From the NCBI GenBank assembly GCA_014384665.1, contig JACNFI010000390.1, positions 1 to 12,621 on the forward strand: a stretch of DNA of 12,621 nt, given 5' to 3'. The notes under the pieces are model-generated. The model saw only the letters and a program-made list of their open reading frames with translations, made no database searches and was not told the DNA's origin. Source of the stretch: Candidatus Cloacimonadota bacterium. Its GTDB lineage: Bacteria > Cloacimonadota > Cloacimonadia > JGIOTU-2. Shown piece by piece: positions 7,492 through 12,621 of this stretch (position 1 is the first letter of the stretch; each line of letters opens with the position of its first letter). A program made the translations under genes and the position numbers.

Positions 7492-7524
7492 CATGGGGAG
7501 GATACATACAGTATCCTTCCCGTG
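7492..7524 (+). promoter_or_regulatory. 14-bp hairpin in the leader of the transglutaminase-like gene
   Basis: CATGGGGAGGATAC (7492-7505), loop ATACA, GTATCCTTCCCGTG (7511-7524) give a continuous 14-bp stem with two G-U pairs. It ends 55 nt before the ATG at 7580 and is not followed by a T-run. Possible roles are mRNA stabilisation, a protein-binding site or part of a leader switch. No known riboswitch class was recognised. Confidence 0.6.
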
Positions 7525-7579
7525 CTCCTGAGGTGCTGGTTGCGAAATTGAACAAAAAAAAATAAAAGGAGTATGACTG

Positions 7580-9859
7580 ATGAAAGTAAAAGTGTTGGTA
7601 GTAAGTTTGTTGATCATATGTATGTGTTCCCTGGTTTATGCAGAGGACAAGGGGTGTACGCATAAGCCGTTAAACCCTTCAGGCGGATTTATTTGTGTTG
7701 GAGAAGCAGAGCCTTATGAACCACCTGCAGGTCCAGATAACGGGACAACAGAAACCGGCAGAACAGGGAACTGGATTTTGATTGATTCATTGGGAATTGA
7801 TAGATATGTGGAAGCTGGAAAGAATTTTTCCATTTATTTTGATAATGGCCTTGACTCACTAAAGGTTTATCCACCAGATTATGAATATCCATTGACCGAG
7901 GCATCTTACCAGGCTTTGGATAAAGCACCGGAATGGTTAAGAAATGATTTGCGCAATGTTTTATCTCTTATAAATAGTTCATATCAGGATGAATGGGCAA
8001 ATGCTATCAATAATGCAAATGACCCTTATATAGATGAGATTGCCTTTGCCATTGCTCATTCCTCTCCACGGTATCTATCTTCAGGATACGGCTCAGCAGA
8101 TCTGTTTCTGGAAAATGCAGAACTTATATATGAAAATGACCAATATCTGGATTATGTAGAGGTGGTGGATCAGGGCACATCAGGATCCAATGAAAACTAT
8201 TATTCAACTACAAAATATTGGAAGGAAACTGCATCTAAAGATACTATTCAGGTTGAGGTTCCCAAAGAGATTTATTACTGGTATATTGTCCATCCAAAAA
8301 TAACTGATGAAATCCCTGCGTATATTAATCCTAATGTTGTAGAAAGTAATTCTACTCACAATAATAATATTACTGACCCGCCAGTTGGAGTCTTTTGGCG
8401 GAACTATCTTTTTAATCATGCTGATGCTGGTTATCCAGTTTTGAAGGATATGCTGGCAAATTGCGAAATTGTTTGGAATGGCGAACAAAATGTAAACCCT
8501 ACTCAAACCCATGCAGCGGCAGTTATCACAAACTGGATAAATGAATGTATGAGTTTTACCTCAGGTTATGAAAGACCTCATCAGCCAGTAAGAATCTTGC
8601 GAAAACATATTGGCAGATGTGGTGAATATGCAGATTTAACAGCGGCTGCTTCCAGAGCTGCGCTTATACCTTGCACAAGCATTCTTGCTATTTCTCATGA
8701 CCACACCTGGAATGAATTCTGGGAAGAGGGCTGGGTTTCGTGGGAACCTGTAAATAATATGCTGGATACGCCTCTTACTTATGAGAACGGCTGGGGCTGG
8801 AGCTTTGGCTCTGTGTTCGAAATAAGAAGCGATGGCTGGATTTCATCTGTATCCGGGACATATTCTGATGGCAGTGCTACCATTACCATTTATGCTCTTG
8901 ATAGTCAGGGAAATCCAATTGATGGTGCTGAAGTTCTATTGGCTGTGCTATCTGACCCTTATATTTATTGGGATAATTACGGACTTACAGATAACGAGGG
9001 AAAATTCTGCTTTACTGTTGGTGAAGGAAGACATTATTATGCAAGAATAGATACGGATATAGGAAGCTCTCCTCCAAATCCTAATCAGGTTTATTCAGTA
9101 GTTAACAATACTGTAAACGGACAGAATTATACCTATTCATTATCAGTATCTGGAACTATGCCATCATTAGATTGGACAAGTATTGATGTTCCTGAAGATG
9201 ATGTGGATGATTATCGTCTGGAAATAGATTTTACTGTTCCTTCACAAATCGTAAGCGGACCAATTTTAATGGATGATGTTAGTAGTTCATCAGAATTATA
9301 TAATAAGGAAAATGGTGGTATCATTGATTATTTTATGACAGATGAGACTAATTTTACATGGTATTTGATTGAAAATCCGTTTGAATGCTTTAATCTGCTT
9401 CCTGCTACACAACAAGGTGCTTTAACCTTTGATATTCCTATCTATTCTGATTGGTATTGCATATTTTCCAATGATCGTCATCTTAATAATCTTCAAAATG
9501 TATATGGCTCTGCGAAATTATATTCTTATGAAGAGACAGGTATTGATGAACCGCAAGTTGAACAAACTTCTTTCTCACTGCTTCAAAATTATCCTAATCC
9601 GTTTAATCCCGATAAAATCGGGACCACAATTTCTTTTTCAGCCACAGATCCACACGGTTTATCACAGATAAGAATTTATAATGTAAAAGGTCAGCTTGTA
9701 AAGAATTTTGAACTCCGAACTCTGAACTCTGAACTTAATAGTGTTGTCTGGGATGGAACTGGTATGAATGGGAATAAGTTGCCTGCTGGTATCTATTTCT
9801 ACCGTCTTATATCTAATGACTTCGTTTCCAAAACCAAGAAAATTGTGCTGATAAGGTAA
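7580..9859 (+). CDS. Secreted transglutaminase-like protein with sorting tail (759 aa)
   Basis: Start ATG 7580 has AGGAG 8 nt upstream. Residues 1-21 are a signal peptide (MKVKVL, hydrophobic core, VYA/EDK). The middle (about 275-400) resembles the transglutaminase-like cysteine-peptidase fold: GRCGEYADL with the likely nucleophile Cys347, then SHDHTWNEF with likely His375, then GWVSWEPVN with Glu389 where an Asp is usual. Family members cleave or cross-link amide bonds in protein or peptidoglycan, and the substrate here is unknown. Residues about 422-492 look like an Ig/carboxypeptidase regulatory-like domain (LDSQGNPIDGAEVLL). Residues about 662-759 are a 'tail B' sorting domain with two odd insertions, a palindrome (9607-9623) and a heptamer array (9710-9737). 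Export and surface display or release are inferred. A terminator follows at 9890-9945, so this is probably the end of its transcript. Confidence 0.9.
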   Translation: MKVKVLVVSLLIICMCSLVYAEDKGCTHKPLNPSGGFICVGEAEPYEPPAGPDNGTTETGRTGNWILIDSLGIDRYVEAGKNFSIYFDNGLDSLKVYPPDYEYPLTEASYQALDKAPEWLRNDLRNVLSLINSSYQDEWANAINNANDPYIDEIAFAIAHSSPRYLSSGYGSADLFLENAELIYENDQYLDYVEVVDQGTSGSNENYYSTTKYWKETASKDTIQVEVPKEIYYWYIVHPKITDEIPAYINPNVVESNSTHNNNITDPPVGVFWRNYLFNHADAGYPVLKDMLANCEIVWNGEQNVNPTQTHAAAVITNWINECMSFTSGYERPHQPVRILRKHIGRCGEYADLTAAASRAALIPCTSILAISHDHTWNEFWEEGWVSWEPVNNMLDTPLTYENGWGWSFGSVFEIRSDGWISSVSGTYSDGSATITIYALDSQGNPIDGAEVLLAVLSDPYIYWDNYGLTDNEGKFCFTVGEGRHYYARIDTDIGSSPPNPNQVYSVVNNTVNGQNYTYSLSVSGTMPSLDWTSIDVPEDDVDDYRLEIDFTVPSQIVSGPILMDDVSSSSELYNKENGGIIDYFMTDETNFTWYLIENPFECFNLLPATQQGALTFDIPIYSDWYCIFSNDRHLNNLQNVYGSAKLYSYEETGIDEPQVEQTSFSLLQNYPNPFNPDKIGTTISFSATDPHGLSQIRIYNVKGQLVKNFELRTLNSELNSVVWDGTGMNGNKLPAGIYFYRLISNDFVSKTKKIVLIR
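9607..9623. repeat. 17-bp palindrome inside the sorting-domain motif
   Basis: TCCCGATAAAATCGGGA has 7-bp arms around AAA. It encodes the PDKIG part of NPFNPDKIGTTISF. The equivalent places in the other genes read NPFNHSTTIS and NPFSGSTTIS, so the palindrome accounts for three extra residues (9 bp net). It is closely related to TCCCGAAAATATCGGGA at 1876-1892. Confidence 0.75.
9710..9737 (+). repeat. Four-copy heptamer array GAACTCY in the sorting domain
   Basis: GAACTCC, GAACTCT, GAACTCT, GAACTTA run head to tail. Because the unit is 7 bp, each copy shifts the codon phase, giving ELRTLNSELN. It sits in the loop between the GQLV strand and the WDG strand. A degenerate copy is at the matching place in the next gene (12042-12069). 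Confidence 0.75.
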
Positions 9860-9889
9860 AATGTAAATAAATATACTGCCAACCTCAAT

Positions 9890-9945
9890 GGCCCTTCTTT
9901 TAATTTGTTTATCATAGAGATATTTTATTAGAAGGGTCTTTTTTT
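9890..9945 (+). terminator. Rho-independent terminator after the transglutaminase-like gene
   Basis: GGCCCTTCT (9890-9898) pairs with AGAAGGGTC (9930-9938) as a 9-bp stem with one G-U pair, directly followed by seven T (9939-9945). The 31-nt AT-rich loop is longer than usual. It lies about 30 bp after the stop codon at 9859 and isolates the next gene. Confidence 0.75.
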
Positions 9946-10020
9946 ATTCTTAATATTTCTCTAAATATACATAGTTAAATTTGCTAATCCCTTCTCAATT
10001 TCTGTTAAGAGAGAAATAAA

Positions 10021-10050
10021 TTGACTTAAAAATTTAGAATGAAATACAAA
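10021..10050 (+). promoter_or_regulatory. Possible promoter of the beta-helix gene
   Basis: TTGACT (10021-10026) and TACAAA (10045-10050) are 18 bp apart, a fair sigma-70-like pair. It lies between the terminator and the start at 10083, leaving a leader of about 25 nt. Promoter rules in this lineage are not well known and AT-rich DNA gives chance matches, so this is tentative. Confidence 0.3.
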
Positions 10051-10072
10051 GTAATAAATTGAAAAAATCTGC

Positions 10073-10077
10073 GGAGG
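10073..10077 (+). promoter_or_regulatory. Ribosome binding site deciding the start at 10083
   Basis: GGAGG lies 5 nt before ATG 10083. A TTG at 10059 in the same frame is also possible, but it has no such site and would put the acidic stretch SAEEKM ahead of the signal peptide. Confidence 0.7.
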
Positions 10078-10082
10078 AAAAG

Positions 10083-12191
10083 ATGCAAAAACTAAAAGTA
10101 TCTATCGGATTAACTTTGCTGTGCCTTTTGATGTTATTACCTTCCATATCATTTGCACAGCTTACTGGAATTAAGTATATTGGGGGAACTACTCCTGATT
10201 ATATTACAATTGAGTCTGCTATCAATGATCTGAATTCTCAAGGTGTGGGAACCGGCGGTGTAACTTTCCTGATTCGCGATGGAATTTACACTGAAAATGA
10301 CAATCTAACTATTCTAGATGTTACAGCAACCGAATCAAATCCTGTTATATTCCAACCCGATGTTGGGGCAACAGTAGAAATTAACATAACCATAACTGGG
10401 GATTATAGTTGCGGATTAAAAATTCACAATTCGGATTATATTACTTTTAATGGAACTGCTTATAATTCTGAAAATGGCAGCAGAAATATGACGATAAACG
10501 GCTATCGTAATAATGACGATGATATGTTTGTTTTCTGGTTAGCAAACGGTTCAGACAACATCACATTGGAAAATCTGATAATAAACAGTATAAGTGTAGC
10601 GACTAATACGGGTTGGTCCACTCCTGTATATTGTTCAACTTATGGTATTACTTCACCTTTAGTTGGCATGGATTCTTTCACACTTTCTAATTGCGAAGTT
10701 ATTGGTGGTTCTACTTATGGCGTTTATATGGATGGAGATCCTGGCATTCAGCTGTCCAACTTCGACATTATAAATAATGATGTTCACGATTTCCAAAAAT
10801 ATGGTATCTTCATCTTTACAGATATTGCAGATTGTAATGTAGAAAAAAATGAAGTATATCAAACTTTTGATGAAGCAAGAAGTTCTGTTTACGGAATAAG
10901 GGCTGGCTCATCAAGCTGCAGCGGAACTACAAAAATCCATAATAATTATATTCACGATTTGAAACATAGTGCAAATTCAGGTTGTCGGGGTATATTTATT
11001 ACATCCGACTCACACGATAATCTGGTCTATAATAATATTATCCATCTTGTTCCCGGACTTACCGCTAATACCAGTTATTGTATTTATCTTTCAAGTGGCG
11101 ATAATACAAATAACCAAATCTATTACAACACTCTGTATATGGGAGGTGTATGTAATAGAGAATATCCTGACTTTTACTGTATAAAAATTTATAAAGATGC
11201 GAGCGATAACATTCTTAAAGATAATATCCTGATTAATGAGCGAACTGGAAATGTTGGTGGAAATGACCACTGTGCGCTTTATTTGAAGACTGTAACATCA
11301 TTTGCTGAGAGCGATTATAATTTCTTGAGTGTTAATTCTGATGACCCGAATGATAATCGTTATGTTGGATGTATTGGTAGTAGTTATTACAACACTCTTG
11401 CAGATTTACAAAATGCATCTGGATATGTTCCAAGAGATGTTAATTCTATTACAGGCGATCCTGATTTGAGCTTCCCTGATCTTCATTTGAATTCCAACAG
11501 CCCTTGCATTGGAGCAGGAATTCCAATTACGGGAATAACAACTGATTTTGATTACGATCCTCGTGATGAGACAAATCCTGATATTGGAGCTGATGAATTT
11601 ATTTCTAACCATGCTCCTGTAATAACATATTTTTTCCCGGAGGAAACAGCATTTTCGATTGCACAAAATACTGAGCAATTATTTAGCATAACAGCTGAAG
11701 ATCCTGATGATGATTCTCTATATTATTATTGGTTTCTTGATGATACACAGCAAGGCGAAAGTAGCAATGAATTTACTTATACCTTTTCAGACACCGGCAA
11801 TTTTGTGGTTAAGGCATTAGTGTCAGATGGTGAATTAGCAGATAGCACATTATGGGATGTTACAGTGACCTCTGGAGTAACTGTTGATGATGATTTTCAA
11901 TTAATAGATGGGATACAACTTTATCAAAATAAACCAAATCCATTTAGTGGCTCAACCACAATATCGTTTATCAACACAAAACCCACCGAGAACGCAAAGA
12001 TAAAAATTTATAATACAAAAGGAAAATTAGTAAGGAATCTTGAACCCCGAATTTCTAACTCCAAACTTAAAGATGTAATATGGAATGGAACTGATAATAA
12101 TGGGAATAAGTTGCCAACTGGCATCTATTTCTACCGTCTTGTATCTAATGATTTCGTTTCCAAAACCAAGAAAATTGTTCTAATAAGGTAA
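10083..12191 (+). CDS. Secreted parallel beta-helix protein with PKD-like domain and sorting tail (702 aa)
   Basis: Residues 1-25 form a signal peptide (MQKLKVS, hydrophobic core, SFA/QLTG). Residues about 26-505 look like a right-handed parallel beta-helix of the pectate-lyase-like/PbH1 type. Asn- and Asp-rich rungs such as NSDYITFNG, GSDNITLENLIIN, SNCEVIGGSTYGVYMDG and HNNYIHDL repeat every 22-28 residues, and DPDLSFPDLHLNSNSPCIGAG and DIGADEF close the helix as is common in this family. Such helices bind or cleave polysaccharides, but no catalytic set could be assigned and a purely structural or adhesive role is equally possible. Residues about 509-598 resemble a PKD/Ig domain (AEDPDDDSLYYYWFLDD, then FTYTFSDTGNFVVKALVSDG). 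Residues 611-702 are a tail B sorting domain whose last 90 bp differ from the previous gene's at only about seven bases. It probably has its own promoter. No terminator was seen after it. Confidence 0.9.
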   Translation: MQKLKVSIGLTLLCLLMLLPSISFAQLTGIKYIGGTTPDYITIESAINDLNSQGVGTGGVTFLIRDGIYTENDNLTILDVTATESNPVIFQPDVGATVEINITITGDYSCGLKIHNSDYITFNGTAYNSENGSRNMTINGYRNNDDDMFVFWLANGSDNITLENLIINSISVATNTGWSTPVYCSTYGITSPLVGMDSFTLSNCEVIGGSTYGVYMDGDPGIQLSNFDIINNDVHDFQKYGIFIFTDIADCNVEKNEVYQTFDEARSSVYGIRAGSSSCSGTTKIHNNYIHDLKHSANSGCRGIFITSDSHDNLVYNNIIHLVPGLTANTSYCIYLSSGDNTNNQIYYNTLYMGGVCNREYPDFYCIKIYKDASDNILKDNILINERTGNVGGNDHCALYLKTVTSFAESDYNFLSVNSDDPNDNRYVGCIGSSYYNTLADLQNASGYVPRDVNSITGDPDLSFPDLHLNSNSPCIGAGIPITGITTDFDYDPRDETNPDIGADEFISNHAPVITYFFPEETAFSIAQNTEQLFSITAEDPDDDSLYYYWFLDDTQQGESSNEFTYTFSDTGNFVVKALVSDGELADSTLWDVTVTSGVTVDDDFQLIDGIQLYQNKPNPFSGSTTISFINTKPTENAKIKIYNTKGKLVRNLEPRISNSKLKDVIWNGTDNNGNKLPTGIYFYRLVSNDFVSKTKKIVLIR
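12042..12069 (+). repeat. Degenerate heptamer array matching 9710-9737
   Basis: GAACCCC, GAATTTC, TAACTCC, AAACTTA occupy the same alignment position in the sorting domain as the clean GAACTCY array of the previous gene. Each differs from its counterpart there by one or two bases. The array therefore predates the divergence of these two tails, or was copied with them. Confidence 0.6.
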
Positions 12192-12231
12192 TACTATTGT
12201 AATAACAAAATAATATTTAAGGATAGTAACA

Positions 12232-12465
12232 TTATATATTAGAGAAAAAGAGCAACGCTCCAATTAAAACGATTGCTGAATCGCCGAAAATCTGAATTGC
12301 CTTTGTTAATTTCCATTGAAGTTCGCTCTGCGAAGCAAAAATTCCAAGCGTACCTTTTTTCAGTAGTATTGTAACAATTCCAATTATTGAGATAGTCAAA
12401 GCCATACCGGCTCCCATTGCCAGTACCATTAGTGCCCCAAGGTAAATGCTGTTTATTGATTCGTC
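12232..12465 (-). pseudogene. Remnant of a NicO-type nickel/cobalt transporter C-terminal end
   Basis: Reading right to left, the frame gives DESINSIYLGALMVLAMGAGM, continues ALTISIIGIVTILLKKG, then a polar loop, then QIFGDSAIVLIGALLFFSNI and stop. This is two membrane segments joined by a basic loop, in the style of the last two helices of NicO/RcnA-type Ni/Co transporters. Upstream the frame meets TGA, TGA and TAA (12466-12480), and no ribosome binding site or metal-binding His motif is seen. Most of the gene is missing. The ATG at 12429 lies inside a predicted helix and is unlikely to be a true start. It is convergent with the beta-helix gene, 40 bp away. Family assignment is by pattern only. 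It could also be another small membrane protein. Confidence 0.45.
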
Positions 12466-12621
12466 TCATTGTCAGTTTTAATTGATACTTTTTTAATGAT
12501 CTTTTCTTTAGAGAAGCTGTAATTATTCTGCTTTCGACAGTTGTGGTAGGCGGAATTCTCAATCTAATTTTGTGATCAAAAAAACTTATTCTCTTGACAA
12601 TCAAAAATAACAATTCGTAAA

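Larger units (their letters stand above)
7053..7579. other. 527-bp hairpin-rich non-coding region
   Basis: No convincing gene lies between the 1732-aa gene and the transglutaminase-like gene. The stretch holds three strong inverted repeats (7183-7249, 7337-7408, 7492-7524), none followed by a T-run, so none is a standard terminator. Words such as cgattgtt and tatatctc occur twice near the first hairpin. The region may be a long structured 5' leader, a non-coding RNA or remains of palindromic repeats. A clear sigma-70 promoter was not found. Confidence 0.6.

Noticed and set aside
10059..10082. Upstream TTG start for the beta-helix gene
   Set aside because: ATG 10083 has GGAGG at proper distance and gives a normal signal peptide, whereas the TTG has no ribosome binding site.
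12239..12613. A 124-codon minus-strand frame at the right edge
   Set aside because: It overlaps the transporter-like remnant in another frame, starts at TTG without a ribosome binding site, and has no recognisable motif. Its first half may be part of the decayed gene, but joining them does not give a transporter-like sequence.

Overview
The window looks like a chromosomal segment from an AT-rich bacterium of the Fibrobacteres-Chlorobi-Bacteroidetes side of the tree. The best guess is a Candidatus Cloacimonadota-type genome. The basis is that five consecutive plus-strand genes all end in the same kind of C-terminal sorting domain. This is a FlgD-like Ig fold with NPF(N/S)xxTTISF, then I(Y)N(I/V/T)KG(Q/K)L, then W(D/N)G, then GIYxY(K/R), then a basic tail ending in LIR or FIR. 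This is the type IX secretion (T9SS, Por_Secre_tail) class of tail. The four genes with a visible 5' end all begin with a signal peptide. Lineage is inferred from protein style, because no rRNA, tRNA or housekeeping marker is present.

Layout: (1) 1-92 is the last 29 codons of a sorting-domain protein. (2) 182-1837 is a secreted multidomain protein interrupted by one in-frame TGA at 491-493. (3) 1854-7052 is a 1732-aa mosaic surface protein. It contains a seven-fold SVQQTTDGGYI repeat, a cohesin-like module, a duplicated module in which one beta-sandwich scaffold is split by two different inserts, a duplicated WNWIS module and the sorting domain. Genes 1-3 are closely spaced, share near-identical tails ('tail A') and are probably one transcript. 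(4) 7053-7579 is a 527-bp non-coding stretch with three strong inverted repeats. (5) 7580-9859 is a secreted transglutaminase-like protein followed by a Rho-independent terminator. (6) 10083-12191 is a secreted parallel beta-helix protein with a PKD-like domain. Genes 4 and 5 share a second tail type ('tail B'). (7) 12232-12465, minus strand, is a remnant resembling the C-terminal end of a NicO-type nickel/cobalt transporter.

Taken together this is a cluster of exported, probably surface-displayed or released adhesin-like and protein-processing proteins sharing one export signal. Nothing here proves a new defence or mobile system. No transposase, integrase, CRISPR array or RNA gene was recognised. 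The most unusual points are the single in-frame TGA in a Cys-x-x-TGA context with a small hairpin behind it, short palindromes and heptamer repeats that have expanded inside coding sequence, the twice-used split-domain scaffold, and the hairpin-rich intergenic region.
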